Below are positions 36,790 to 46,294 of a DNA stretch of 64,000 nt, piece by piece. Every line of letters begins with the position of its first letter. Within the stretch, counting starts at the first letter, position 1. Source of the DNA: Cobetia amphilecti (GTDB lineage Bacteria > Pseudomonadota > Gammaproteobacteria > Pseudomonadales > Halomonadaceae); the NCBI RefSeq assembly GCF_030010415.1, contig NZ_JASCSA010000001.1, one strand, 5' to 3'. The translations under genes were made by a program, and so were the position numbers. Below the pieces are notes generated by a model that did not search any database, had not been told where the DNA came from, and saw nothing but the letters and a program-made list of their open reading frames with translations.

Positions 36790-38238
36790 ATGCGTGACGT
36801 CGAATTTCCTCAACATCTTTCGCCCCATACTGCCAGGGATGACCTGACGGCGCTGGACGCCGAGCAACTGGCACGCGGGTATCAATGCGGTGAGTTCGAC
36901 CCGCTACAGGTGACCCGAGCGGTGCTCGATCGTATCGAGCGACTCAACCCGCTCGTCAATGCCTATGTGCATGTCGCGCATGACACGGCGCTGAAGGAGG
37001 CGCGTGAATCCACGCAGCGCTGGCAGGCCGGCAAGCCATTGAGTCCGCTCGATGGCATTCCGACCTCACTGAAAGGCCTGACGGATGTTGCCGGCATGCC
37101 AGCGAGAGCAGGCTCCCTGATCACACCGGCTACGCCATGCCAGCAGGATGCGCCTCCGGTCAGGCGCTTGCGTGAGGCAGGCGCGATTCTACTGGGCAAG
37201 ACCAACACCCCCGAGTTCGGCTGGAAGGCCGTCACCGACAACCTCGTGCATGGCACCACCAGCAATGCCTGGAATACCGAACTGACACCCGGTGGCTCTT
37301 CCGGTGGCGCGGCTACCGCCGCCGCCCTCAATCTGGGCGTGCTGCACCAGGGCGGTGACTCCGGTGGGTCGATCCGTATCCCTGCCGCCTTCAGTGGCAT
37401 CTTCGGCTTCAAGCCCACCTTCGGCTGGACACCGCAGTGGCCGCCCTCCAAGGCTGCCTTCCTGTCCAGCATCGGGCCCATGACCCGCAGCCCCCGTGAC
37501 GCCGCCGCCATGCTCAATGTCATCGGCCGTCACGATGCCCAGGACCCATACGCCAACCGCGGCCAACCCGAGGATTGGGGCGCGGATATCGGCAAGTCGC
37601 TGGCAGGACTGCGTATCGCCTACTCGCCATGTTTCGGGTCTGTCGAGGTCGACCCCGAGATCGCAAGCCTGGTGGAGCGCGCCGCACAGCGTCTGGCGAA
37701 CCTTGGCGCGGACATCGTGGCGGTCGATCCCCCGGTCGAGACAAGCCTCGAGACGTTTCGCAAGATCTGGTTCACCGCCTCGCTGGGGCTCTGGGATGAC
37801 TGCGATGCCGAGCAGCGTGAACAGCTCGACCCCGGGCTGGTCGAGAATGCCATGTGTGCACGCGAATGGTCGTCGCTGGATCTGTTCAAGGCACTCGAGG
37901 AGCGCTACCGGATCACCCAGGCGCTGGAGAAATTCAATCAGGATTACCACCTGTTGATGACACCCAGCGTCGCCGTCACCCCCTTCGCCCTGAATCATCA
38001 GGTACCCCCGGATAGCCAGATGCATGACTGGGAGGAATGGGCGCCGTTCTCGTATCCCTTCAACCTGAGCGGCCAACCTGCGGCGTCAGTGCCCTGTGGC
38101 TTCACGTCTCAGGGGCTGCCCGTCGGCTTTCAGCTGGCAGGCGGCAAGCACGATGATGTGCGACTGCTGCGGGCCGCCGCTGCCTATATGGATGCCTACC
38201 CTACCGCGCATCCCGCCGAGCCCTACCGCCCGAGGTGA
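36790..38238 (+). CDS. Amidase (amidase-signature family)
   Basis: A 482-residue hydrolase. The Ser-Ser-Lys triad is visible: Lys95 in TSLKGLTDV, the cis-Ser in GGSSGGAAT (about 171), and the nucleophile Ser194 in GGDSGGSIRIPA. Such enzymes split amides of acids, amino acids or aryl compounds; the substrate cannot be told and it is not obviously GatA because no gatB/C are present. AGGAG precedes the ATG. Ammonia release would fit the nitrogen theme, but no neighbour supports this. A strong terminator follows. Confidence 0.88.
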   Translation: MRDVEFPQHLSPHTARDDLTALDAEQLARGYQCGEFDPLQVTRAVLDRIERLNPLVNAYVHVAHDTALKEARESTQRWQAGKPLSPLDGIPTSLKGLTDVAGMPARAGSLITPATPCQQDAPPVRRLREAGAILLGKTNTPEFGWKAVTDNLVHGTTSNAWNTELTPGGSSGGAATAAALNLGVLHQGGDSGGSIRIPAAFSGIFGFKPTFGWTPQWPPSKAAFLSSIGPMTRSPRDAAAMLNVIGRHDAQDPYANRGQPEDWGADIGKSLAGLRIAYSPCFGSVEVDPEIASLVERAAQRLANLGADIVAVDPPVETSLETFRKIWFTASLGLWDDCDAEQREQLDPGLVENAMCAREWSSLDLFKALEERYRITQALEKFNQDYHLLMTPSVAVTPFALNHQVPPDSQMHDWEEWAPFSYPFNLSGQPAASVPCGFTSQGLPVGFQLAGGKHDDVRLLRAAAAYMDAYPTAHPAEPYRPR

Positions 38239-38280
38239 AATCGCGGCCGCACTGTCTGACCGGCGGCCTGCACATGCGAC

Positions 38281-38322
38281 AACGCCCGCCACTGCCCCTT
38301 CATCAGGGCGGTGGCGGGCGTT
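38281..38322 (+). terminator. Terminator after the amidase gene
   Basis: AACGCCCGCCAC and GTGGCGGGCGTT form a 12-base stem; the intervening bases extend it with TGCCC/GGGC. Confidence 0.8.
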
Positions 38323-38350
38323 GGCTGTGATGCCTGTCGTCCAGGCAAGA

Positions 38351-38402
38351 GGCTATTTCAAAGAGCTGTCTCAAAAGGCTATTTCACAGGGCTATTTCAA
38401 TA
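38351..38402 (+). repeat. Four 13-bp tandem copies between amidase and dipeptidase genes
   Basis: GGCTATTTCAAAG, a diverged AGCTGTCTCAAAA, GGCTATTTCACAG and GGCTATTTCAATA are in exact 13-bp register, with a fainter continuation to about 38425. Confidence 0.75.
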
Positions 38403-38452
38403 CGCCCTGCAAAAGGCGATTCACATGAACGCGGCCCCGTGAGCCGCCCCGG

Positions 38453-40300
38453 TTACTTGAGCGAATCCTGATTGCCGATGCGCGCCATCATCTCGGTGAA
38501 CATCTGGATGTCGAGCATCAGGTTATCGACCCGCTTGAACTCCTCGGAGGTATGCCCGGTATAGGTCTCACCCGGCATGGACGGGCCGAAGTTGATCGCA
38601 TTGGGCAACAGCTTGGCGGTCGTGCTGCCTGCGGAGGAGCGCGGCTCGGCCTCCATGCCGGTGGTATCCCCGAAGATATTGAGCAGCGTCTGCAGCCAGG
38701 CACCGCTGGGATCACGCAGCATCCAGTCGCGAATCTCGACGTTCAGCGTCATGTCCATGCCCTGCTCGCTGGCATAGGCGCTCAGCTTTTCCTGAATCGT
38801 CTGGCTCAATTCCTCAGGTGATTTCTCGCCGGCGGGCGCACGCACATTGACCGCGACCCGCAGCGCATCGTCCTCCTTGGCGAAGAAGGTCGGCGTCACC
38901 TTGAGCGGCCCCATGAAATCATGGGAATACGCGATGCCCAGCTGCTTGCCGTGATAGTCCAGCCCGTAATTGTCGTTCAGGTAATGGATGGCATCTTCAT
39001 AGGCATTGTCATGGAAATCGATGCCGGAGGTGGCGAGCAGGCCCGCCAGCCGTGTGACAGGATTGATGCCGTTGGCCGGCGCCGAGGAGTGGGCCGACTT
39101 GCCGGTCACCGTCACGCTGACCTCTTCGCCTTCCACCTCACTGGCGACGCTGAAGTCCTGGCCATGCTCCTTGACGTAGCGGCTGCCGAGCGTCTCAAGC
39201 TTGTGGCTGAGCGCCTTGGCGCCCGCTGCGTCAGCCGCGTGCAGCGTGGCGGTGGAGCGCTCCGGAATCTGGTTGGTCGCCAGGCCGCCCTGGAAGTCGG
39301 TGATCGTCGGCAGAGCGTCGACTGCCTGATCAGATGACGCCTCGCCCGCCTTGTGCGTCAAGGGGAAGCGCGCATCGATGGTACCGAAACCATTCTCGGC
39401 CGTGATCGCCGGATAACCGCTATCGAGCACGATGTTGTATTCCGGCAGGTCATTTCTGGCCTTGTAGTACTCGAAGCCATCACCGCCGGTCTCTTCCGTG
39501 GTCTCGATCATCAGGCGAATGGTGCGCTTGAGCGGCACCTCATTCTCCTTGAGCGACTTCATGGCATACAGCGCCGCGGCGATAGAGGCCTTGTCATCTT
39601 CGGTGCCGCGGCCGTAGAGCTTGCCGTCGATCTCGGTCATCGCGAACGGGTCGAGATGGGTGCCGTCGTCGAGTGTCCAGCCCTCCTCGCCTGCCGGCAC
39701 CACATCGCCGTGGGTCAGAATGCCGAACACGTCATCGCCAGTTCCCTCGAGCTCAACCTCGAAGACGCGGTTGTCGACGTTACGGAACGTCAGGCCGAAC
39801 GCCTCGGCGCGCGCCTTGATCAGCTCACCGAAGCGCGCGATTTCCGGGTTCTCGAATTGCGGCTTCTCCCCCACCTTGGCGGTCGGGATCGCGACCATTT
39901 CCTTGAGCAGCGCCTGGACGTCATCGCCGTACTGCAGACGGTTGTAGACCCCCAGCAGACGATAGATGTTGACGAAGGCATCGCCCTCAAGCGTCTCACC
40001 GGCCTGATACTGCTCGATGGCGGCCCTGACGGCCGTGTCCTGGGAATTGCGTTCGGCAACCTGGGTCAGAAAGCCATTGAAGTCCGGCGCCAGCTCCTGA
40101 TGCCCCTGTTCGATCAAGCTGACCAGCTGGGCACGCTTGAGCGTATGTTCACCCTGCGGTGCGCGCTTGCCCGTGTCATCGGCCGCCATCGGCTCGTCTG
40201 CGCTGACAGGCAGCGCGCTGCCGAGCCCGAGTGCCAGACCCAGCGCGAGGGCCGTCTGACGAGAGGTAGCGTGAGTGGCTGTGCGGGTACTCATGGGCAT
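38453..40300 (-). CDS. Exported M20-family dipeptidase (Sapep/PepV-like)
   Basis: A 615-residue metallopeptidase. A signal peptide covers about residues 1-35 (ALALGLALGLGSALPVSADE), so it should act in the periplasm. Metal-site motifs are FGILTHGDVVPAGEEGW, LYGRGTEDDKASIAAALYA, IETTEETGGDGFEYY and the distal TYTGHTSEEFKRVDN. Typical cytoplasmic PepV is about 470 residues; this one has an additional region of roughly 100 residues before the catalytic domain. Manganese or zinc dependence is expected. The ATG at 40300 has AAGGA five bases upstream; 40294 and 40321 are alternatives. Confidence 0.85.
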   Translation of the reverse strand: MPMSTRTATHATSRQTALALGLALGLGSALPVSADEPMAADDTGKRAPQGEHTLKRAQLVSLIEQGHQELAPDFNGFLTQVAERNSQDTAVRAAIEQYQAGETLEGDAFVNIYRLLGVYNRLQYGDDVQALLKEMVAIPTAKVGEKPQFENPEIARFGELIKARAEAFGLTFRNVDNRVFEVELEGTGDDVFGILTHGDVVPAGEEGWTLDDGTHLDPFAMTEIDGKLYGRGTEDDKASIAAALYAMKSLKENEVPLKRTIRLMIETTEETGGDGFEYYKARNDLPEYNIVLDSGYPAITAENGFGTIDARFPLTHKAGEASSDQAVDALPTITDFQGGLATNQIPERSTATLHAADAAGAKALSHKLETLGSRYVKEHGQDFSVASEVEGEEVSVTVTGKSAHSSAPANGINPVTRLAGLLATSGIDFHDNAYEDAIHYLNDNYGLDYHGKQLGIAYSHDFMGPLKVTPTFFAKEDDALRVAVNVRAPAGEKSPEELSQTIQEKLSAYASEQGMDMTLNVEIRDWMLRDPSGAWLQTLLNIFGDTTGMEAEPRSSAGSTTAKLLPNAINFGPSMPGETYTGHTSEEFKRVDNLMLDIQMFTEMMARIGNQDSLK

Positions 40301-40555
40301 GTACATCCTTGTGTTAGGCAAGACGCCACGTCGTCAATGGCCGCAGAGACAATGGATGAGGGGGAGACCCTCACCGACGCCCGGCGGCAGCTGACCACGC
40401 GACATCAAGACGGTTTCATCGGCCTTGCCGTGAAACATGAATGTCTTATACACAACCATCTTATGTACTAGGCCACGCCACGCCAACCCTGGCGAGAGGT
40501 GCCTGCCACTCTGCTCTCCATTATGGCCTTGGCCCCCTCGCCCCAGACGAGCGAC

Positions 40556-41446
40556 TCAGTTCCAGCGCTTGAGCAGAATCTCGATGAACAGTTCCGCGAT
40601 CGGCGACAGGGATTCACCGCGCCGCCGCAGCAGGCCAATGGTGCGGTCAATGCGCGGTTCGGGCAGTTCACGCTGACACAGCACCTCGTGTTCCGGCCCC
40701 GGCATGGCCATCGACGGCAGGATGGCGACGCCCAGCCCGCTCTCGACCAGACCCAGTGACGTCGAAAGGTGCTGCACTTCGTAGAAGCCATCCAGATGCA
40801 GCCCGGCGGACAGCAGGGTGTTGTCGAGCAGAATGCGGTTGCCGCTGTCACGCGAGACCGTGATCAGGCGCACATCGTCCAGGTCGCTCCATTCCACGCG
40901 CTGTTTCTGTGCAAGAGGATGGTCTCGACGCAGGGCCAGCACGAAGGGATCACGATAGATGGAGGTGAAATCCACCGCCGGATGGTGGGCACTGACCATA
41001 TTGATACCAAAGTCTGCCTCCCCCGAAACCACCCTTTCGACCCCTTCATTGGCACTGACATCCAGGATGCGAATCCGGATACCGGGATAGGCGGTATTGA
41101 ATTCGCGCACCACGCTGGGCAGGAAGTAGAAGGCTGCCGTGGGCAGGCAGGCGATGGTCAGCACCCCCTTGCGGTGGGTGGCAAGCTCGCGAACGCCGAC
41201 CAGAGACGACTCATAATCTTCGAGCAACTTGCGGGCTTTGGGCAGGAAATCACGCCCAACAGGCGTCAAACGACTTCTTCGCGTGGTGCGTTCGAGCACC
41301 TTGGCGCCCAGAATTTCCTCCAGTTTCTGGATGCGGCGCGACAACGCCGGCTGCGAAATATGCAGCCGTTCTGCCGCCTCATTGAAGGAATGATTCTCGG
41401 CGACCTCGACGAACGCCGACAGATCCAGAAACTCCAATCTATGCAT
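40556..41446 (-). CDS. LysR-family regulator of the PrpF/TTT operon
   Basis: A 296-residue LysR-type regulator with N-terminal helix-turn-helix (VAENHSFNEAAERLHISQPA) and a CbbR/GalR-like effector domain. It is divergent from the isomerase-transporter operon with 134 bases between them, containing a TGCAT-N3-ATGCA palindrome. An activator responding to a tricarboxylate-type inducer is likely. AAGGT six bases before the ATG supports the start. Confidence 0.9.
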   Translation of the reverse strand: MHRLEFLDLSAFVEVAENHSFNEAAERLHISQPALSRRIQKLEEILGAKVLERTTRRSRLTPVGRDFLPKARKLLEDYESSLVGVRELATHRKGVLTIACLPTAAFYFLPSVVREFNTAYPGIRIRILDVSANEGVERVVSGEADFGINMVSAHHPAVDFTSIYRDPFVLALRRDHPLAQKQRVEWSDLDDVRLITVSRDSGNRILLDNTLLSAGLHLDGFYEVQHLSTSLGLVESGLGVAILPSMAMPGPEHEVLCQRELPEPRIDRTIGLLRRRGESLSPIAELFIEILLKRWN

Positions 41447-41510
41447 GCAACTACCTTATTGTTTCAGTTTTCGGATTAATGCGCACAATGATGACAGTAT
41501 AGGTTTTATT

Positions 41511-41523
41511 TGCATTTGATGCA
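41511..41523. promoter_or_regulatory. LysR-type palindrome upstream of the PrpF/GalD gene
   Basis: TGCATTTGATGCA has five-base perfect arms and the length of a T-N11-A LysR box, in the middle of the divergent spacer. Confidence 0.5.
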
Positions 41524-41580
41524 TAGATCATCGGCTGTGATGCTTCATGAAGGCGCAAACAGACAGGAGCGCGTTCCAAC

Positions 41581-42696
41581 ATGATGCATTCACTTCCTTG
41601 CATGATCCTACGTGGCGGTACCTCTCGGGGTCCCTTCCTGCGTCTGGATCACCTCCCCGCCGATGACGAAGGCCGTCGCGAAGTTCTGCGTCAGGTCATG
41701 GGCTCCGGCCACGTACTGCAGATCGATGGCCTGGGCGGCGGCAATTCGTTGACCAGCAAGGTCGCCCTCGTCGGGCCGCCCAGTCATCCTGAAGCTGATG
41801 TCGATTACCTGTTCGCTCAGGTCGACGTAGAAGGCGACAAGGTCGACTTCTCACCCAACTGCGGCAACATGCTGGCCGCCGTCGGCCCCTACGCCATCGA
41901 GACCGGCATGATTGCGCCACAGGGTGACCTGACGCGTCTGCGGATCCACAACCTCAATACCCGCACGCTGATCGACAGCCAGGTGCCGACGCCCGGTGGC
42001 GCGGTGGCCTACCAGGGTGACACGCGCATCAGTGGCGTGCCCGGCGCCGGCAGCGCCATCAAGCTGGGCTTCCTCGGCGCGGTGGGCGCCAAGACCGGCA
42101 AGATGCTGCCCAGCGGCCAGGTCATCGACGTGATTGATGGCGTCGAGGTGACCTGTCTCGACTCCGCCACGCCGGTGGTGCTGATCGAAGCGGCAAGTCT
42201 GGGCTGGGCAGGCAACGAAGCGCCGGCCGAGATGGACGCCAACCGCGAGGCGATGGCACGTCTCGAGCAGATTCGCCTCAAGGCGGGGGAATTGATGGGC
42301 ATGGGCGACGTCAGCGGCTCGGTGCTGCCCAAGCCGGTGATCCTCTCCGCCCCGCGCACCCAGGACGGCACTCTATGCGCCCGCTACTTCGTGCCGCATC
42401 GCTGCCATGGCGCCCTGGCCGTCACGGGTGCCATCACGCTGGCCGTTGCGACCAGCATCCCGGGCACCCTGGCCAATCGTGTGGCACTCGCGGCCGGCAC
42501 TCTGGCACCGGATAGCCTGGCGGCAAACGTTCATCTGGAACATCCCGCCGGATTTCTGGATGTCGAGGTCGAGCATGCCAATGCCGACCCGATGACCCCC
42601 AGCCGCGTGTCTCTGCTGCGCACGGCACGCAAGATCATGAGTGGCGAGGTGTTCTTGAACCTCCCCGACTCGGTGGAAATGCCTGGGCGTGCATGA
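41581..42696 (+). CDS. PrpF-family isomerase (4-oxalomesaconate tautomerase GalD or aconitate isomerase type)
   Basis: A 371-residue protein of the PrpF/diaminopimelate-epimerase fold. MILRGGTSRGPFLRLDHLP, LGGGNSLTSKVALV, and the SPNCGNMLAAVGPYAIE loop with its catalytic cysteine are characteristic. GalD converts 4-oxalomesaconate between keto and enol forms in gallate breakdown; PrpF moves the double bond of methylaconitate. No other gallate or methylcitrate genes are present, while a tricarboxylate transporter follows, so isomerisation of an imported unsaturated tricarboxylate is plausible. AGGAG lies 12 bases upstream. Exact substrate unknown. Confidence 0.82.
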   Translation: MMHSLPCMILRGGTSRGPFLRLDHLPADDEGRREVLRQVMGSGHVLQIDGLGGGNSLTSKVALVGPPSHPEADVDYLFAQVDVEGDKVDFSPNCGNMLAAVGPYAIETGMIAPQGDLTRLRIHNLNTRTLIDSQVPTPGGAVAYQGDTRISGVPGAGSAIKLGFLGAVGAKTGKMLPSGQVIDVIDGVEVTCLDSATPVVLIEAASLGWAGNEAPAEMDANREAMARLEQIRLKAGELMGMGDVSGSVLPKPVILSAPRTQDGTLCARYFVPHRCHGALAVTGAITLAVATSIPGTLANRVALAAGTLAPDSLAANVHLEHPAGFLDVEVEHANADPMTPSRVSLLRTARKIMSGEVFLNLPDSVEMPGRA

Positions 42697-42879
42697 CACG
42701 CCAGACGACCGCACTGGCAAGCGCCAGAGGCGAAGAGTTCGTCGACAGGCAACGAGCAGGTACTGCAGTATATTGATTTACAATGAATTTTCGCTAAACG
42801 AAATAGCCTGACTGCGCCGCCATGCAGATAGCGCATCACTGATCGACAACGCATTCCAACAATAATCAGGAGTCAGACC

Positions 42880-44013
42880 ATGTCCATCATCGTGTCTACC
42901 CCCAAGCGCCAGACCCTCAAGCGTCATGCCCGCACCACCGCATTGGCCTTCATGCTGCCCGTCATGGGCCTGATGCCACTGTCCTCAGCCGTTCACGCCG
43001 CGGCGGAAGTCCCCGATACCCTGACCTGGACCGTCCCGTTCGGTGTCGGGGGCGGCACGGACGTCTGGGCACGCTTCATGTCCAACTGGGTGACCAAGGA
43101 CCTGCCGGGCAACCCGGCTGTCGTCATCGACAACGTCCCGGGCGGTGGTTCCATCACCGGCGTCAACCTGTTCAGCAAGCGTGCCGGCGATGACGGCGAC
43201 GAGATGGTCGTCACCTCGGCCTCTACCCAGTATCCGGCCATGCTGCGCGACCGTCGCGTGCGCTATGACTATGCCGACTGGGAGCCGATCTTCGCCGCAC
43301 CGACAGGGGGTGTCGTCTACGCCTCAAGCTCGCTGGGCAAGGACAGCGCCAGTGCGCTCGAGGCCCTCGCCTCCCAGGAAGTGAAGTTCGCCGGCCAGAA
43401 CCCGACCGGGCTCGAAATGCCGGTACTGATGGCCTTCGATCTGCTCGACTTCCAGGTCGACCCGGTCTTCGGCATGAAGAGCCGTGGTGAAGGCCGCCTG
43501 GCCTTCGAGCGTGGCGAAGTCGCCCTCGACTTCCAGACCACCTCCGCCTACAAGAGCAACGTCACGCCGCTGGTCGACGCCGGCCAGGCCGTACCGCTGT
43601 TCAGCCTTGGCGTGATGGATGACGAAGGCCATATCGAGCGCGATCCGTCCTTCCCGGACCTGCCGACCTTCTCCGAACTGTATCTGGCCCAGGAAGGCCA
43701 TTCACGTGACGACGAGGCCTACCAGATCTTCCACAAGTTCTTCGCCTCCGGTTACGCCATGCAGAAGATGCTGCTGGTGCCGAAGGACGTGGACCCGGAA
43801 CTGCTGGAGCTTTACCGCCAGGCCGCGCGTGATCTGGCCAAGGACCCCGAGTTCCTCAAGGAGGCCGCCGAGAAGGTCGGGCCCTATGGCCTGATGGTCG
43901 GCAAGGCCGCCGCGACCCAGCTTCAGGAAGCCATGCAGCTGAGCGAAGCCGAGCACGAATGGGTCAAGAACTGGCTGATGGAACGCCACAATATCCGCCT
44001 GCAATCTCGTTGA
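42880..44013 (+). CDS. tctC: Tripartite tricarboxylate transporter substrate-binding protein (TctC/Bug)
   Basis: A 377-residue periplasmic binding protein. Signal peptide about residues 1-41 (ends SSAVHAAAEVP). The N-terminal WTVPFGVGGGTDVWARF and DNVPGGGSITGVN loops match the ligand-binding loops of Bug/TctC proteins. It would catch a tri- or dicarboxylate and deliver it to the TctAB membrane part encoded after a hairpin spacer. AGGAG precedes the ATG. It is longer than typical TctC (about 325), with a C-terminal helical addition. Confidence 0.87.
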   Translation: MSIIVSTPKRQTLKRHARTTALAFMLPVMGLMPLSSAVHAAAEVPDTLTWTVPFGVGGGTDVWARFMSNWVTKDLPGNPAVVIDNVPGGGSITGVNLFSKRAGDDGDEMVVTSASTQYPAMLRDRRVRYDYADWEPIFAAPTGGVVYASSSLGKDSASALEALASQEVKFAGQNPTGLEMPVLMAFDLLDFQVDPVFGMKSRGEGRLAFERGEVALDFQTTSAYKSNVTPLVDAGQAVPLFSLGVMDDEGHIERDPSFPDLPTFSELYLAQEGHSRDDEAYQIFHKFFASGYAMQKMLLVPKDVDPELLELYRQAARDLAKDPEFLKEAAEKVGPYGLMVGKAAATQLQEAMQLSEAEHEWVKNWLMERHNIRLQSR

Positions 44014-44066
44014 GGCGCGCAATCACACCCGTAACGGTCTGACCCCCCGGGTGTGATGGGGACCCA

Positions 44067-44098
44067 CTCACGGGGCTGCCGACCAGCAGCCCCGTGAG
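44067..44098 (+). terminator. Intra-operon hairpin between tctC and tctA
   Basis: CTCACGGGGCTGC and GCAGCCCCGTGAG form a perfect 13-base stem with a six-base loop, followed by CCTTTCACTC. The weak T-run suggests partial termination or 3'-end protection of the tctC message, which would keep the binding protein more abundant than the membrane component. Confidence 0.7.
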
Positions 44099-44189
44099 CC
44101 TTTCACTCCCTGCCTCACCATGCTCTCCCCGGCACCGCCTCTGAGTGTTAGAGAAGCATCTAGAGAAGAACAAGAGGTTGAGTAACGCC

Positions 44190-46169
44190 ATGATCGACAC
44201 TCTCCTGTCCAGCATTGGACACGTCTTCACGCTGACGCATCTGCTGTTCATGATGATCGGCATCTTCGTCGGCCTGCTGGTCGGTATCATTCCCGGCCTG
44301 GGCGGCATCGCCGGCATGGCCCTGCTGCTGCCCTTCCTCTATGGACTGGACCCGGGTTACGCCCTGGGTATGCTGATGGGCATGGTCGCGGTAATTCCCA
44401 CCGGCGATACCTTCGCCTCTGTCCTGATGGGCATTCCCGGTTCCAGCGCGTCGCAAGCCACGGTGCTGGACGGCTTCCCGCTGGCCAAGAAGGGCCAGGC
44501 AGCCCGCGCGCTGACCAGTGCCTTCCTGTCTTCCCTGTGTGGTGGCGTGATCGGCGCCATCATCCTGACCGGCTTCATCCTCGTCGCACGCCCCCTCGTA
44601 CTGGCCTTCTCGTCAGCCGAATTGTTCGTGTTGACCTTGCTGGGCCTGACGATGGTGGCGGTGTTGTCCGGCAAGAACCTGTTCAAGGGCACCGCTGCCT
44701 GCGGCCTCGGCCTGCTGGTCGGTGCCATCGGCGCCGCACCGGCGACCGGCGAGTACCGCATGAACCTGGACATCGACTACCTGTACGACGGCGTGCCGCT
44801 GATCGTGCTGGGCCTGGGCATCTTCGCCCTGCCGGAAATCGTCGAGCTGCTGCTGGGACGTGGCAGTATCGCCAAGAACGGCAACACCGACCTGGGCAAG
44901 GGCTGGTCTGCCGGCATCAAGGATGTGGTCAAGAACAAGTGGCTGGTCGCGCGCTGTGCCGGTATCGGCAGCCTGATCGGGACCATTCCGGGTCTGGCGG
45001 GTTCCGTGGTCGACTGGATCACCTACGGCTTCGCGGTCAAGACCGCCAAGGACCCGAGCCAGTTCGGCAAGGGCGACATCCGCGGCGTCATCGCGCCGGA
45101 ATCCGCCAACAATGCCTGCGCCTGCGGTGCCATGGTGCCGACACTGCTGTTCGGGGTGCCAGGCTCCGGCACGGCGGCGGTCTTCCTGGGTGGGCTGTTG
45201 CTGCTGGGTCTGGAACCCGGTGTGTCGATGATCACCACCAATCTGGACATGACCTACACCATCATCTGGTCACTGGCGCTGGCCAATATCCTGGGCGCGG
45301 GCCTGTGTCTGATGCTGGCGCGTCCGGTCGCGCAGCTGACGCGTGTACCCTTCGCCATTCTGGCCCCTGCCATCACCGTGCTGATCCTGTTCGCTGCCTA
45401 CCAGGCCAGCCGCTCGCTGGGTGACTGGGCCGCGCTGGGCATGATCGGCATGATCGGTGTGCTGTTCAAGAGTGCTGGCTGGTCGCGTCCGGCCTTCCTG
45501 ATCGGCTTCGTGCTGGCACCGGGTGCCGAGAACTACTTCTATCAGAGCATGCAGTTCCACGGCGCCGAAGCCTTCCTGCGTCCGGGCGTGCTGATCATCC
45601 TCGGCCTGATCCTGCTGGCCTTCTTCCTGCCGGTGATCCGCAAGGCGATCATGCGTCGTCGCCAGACCCATGAAGTGGTCGAGACTGCGCCGTCGCCGGA
45701 AGAGGATGTCCTGGAATCGCGTGGCTTCGGTGGCGTCGACTTCCTGCTGCTGTTGATGATGGGCGCAGCCGCCCTGTGGGCGCTCTATGACGTCAGGGAC
45801 CTGATGCCGCTGGGCAAGGCCTTCCCGACGCTGGCCGCCTTCATCACGCTGCTCTCGGTGATCGCCGTGGTCTTCAACGGCTGGCGTCGCGGCATGATTC
45901 GCGTCCAGCAACCGGCCTTCAAGGCAGTGGGTGTGGTTCTCGGCTTCTTCGTGTTGATCGGCGTCAGTGCGCTGCTGGGCTTCGTCTCCACCGCCGTGCT
46001 GTTCTGCCTGGGCTTCCAGCTCACCATCGCGCGCAAGTCGCCGCTGTTCGCAGGGCTCTTCGCGCTGGGCGTTGCAGTCTTCCTGCTCGGCATGCAGGCG
46101 GCGATGAATCTGCACTACCCGACGGGTCTGCTGGATGACGTGGTGCTGCCGATGATTCCCTTCCTGTAA
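44190..46169 (+). CDS. tctA: TctA permease fused to a C-terminal TctB-like domain
   Basis: A 659-residue inner-membrane protein. Residues 1-500 are TctA: GLLVGIIPGLGGIAGMALLL, LMGIPGSSASQATVLDGFPL and the second-half repeat LLFGVPGSGTAAVFLGG. After a charged linker (RRRQTHEVVETAPSPEED, about residues 490-510) the last 150 residues add four or five hydrophobic segments beginning GVDFLLLLMMGAAALWALYD, as in TctB. No separate tctB is nearby, so the small subunit appears fused. The ATG at 44190 starts the normal TctA N-terminus; GTG 44145 is unlikely. A strong terminator follows. Confidence 0.85.
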   Translation: MIDTLLSSIGHVFTLTHLLFMMIGIFVGLLVGIIPGLGGIAGMALLLPFLYGLDPGYALGMLMGMVAVIPTGDTFASVLMGIPGSSASQATVLDGFPLAKKGQAARALTSAFLSSLCGGVIGAIILTGFILVARPLVLAFSSAELFVLTLLGLTMVAVLSGKNLFKGTAACGLGLLVGAIGAAPATGEYRMNLDIDYLYDGVPLIVLGLGIFALPEIVELLLGRGSIAKNGNTDLGKGWSAGIKDVVKNKWLVARCAGIGSLIGTIPGLAGSVVDWITYGFAVKTAKDPSQFGKGDIRGVIAPESANNACACGAMVPTLLFGVPGSGTAAVFLGGLLLLGLEPGVSMITTNLDMTYTIIWSLALANILGAGLCLMLARPVAQLTRVPFAILAPAITVLILFAAYQASRSLGDWAALGMIGMIGVLFKSAGWSRPAFLIGFVLAPGAENYFYQSMQFHGAEAFLRPGVLIILGLILLAFFLPVIRKAIMRRRQTHEVVETAPSPEEDVLESRGFGGVDFLLLLMMGAAALWALYDVRDLMPLGKAFPTLAAFITLLSVIAVVFNGWRRGMIRVQQPAFKAVGVVLGFFVLIGVSALLGFVSTAVLFCLGFQLTIARKSPLFAGLFALGVAVFLLGMQAAMNLHYPTGLLDDVVLPMIPFL

Positions 46170-46210
46170 GGCCAGCGGGCATCACCAGCACTCAACTCTC
46201 AAGTACGACA

Positions 46211-46247
46211 TACGCAAGCGGGCACCCATTGGGTGCCCGCTTGCGTA
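46211..46247. terminator. Bidirectional terminator between tctA and the AraC gene
   Basis: TACGCAAGCGGGCACCCA and TGGGTGCCCGCTTGCGTA are an 18-base perfect inverted repeat around a single T. Confidence 0.92.
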
Positions 46248-46294
46248 TTGTGACAACCCCAAGCCCATTGTCAGGTGCTCGCCGCCATCACGAC

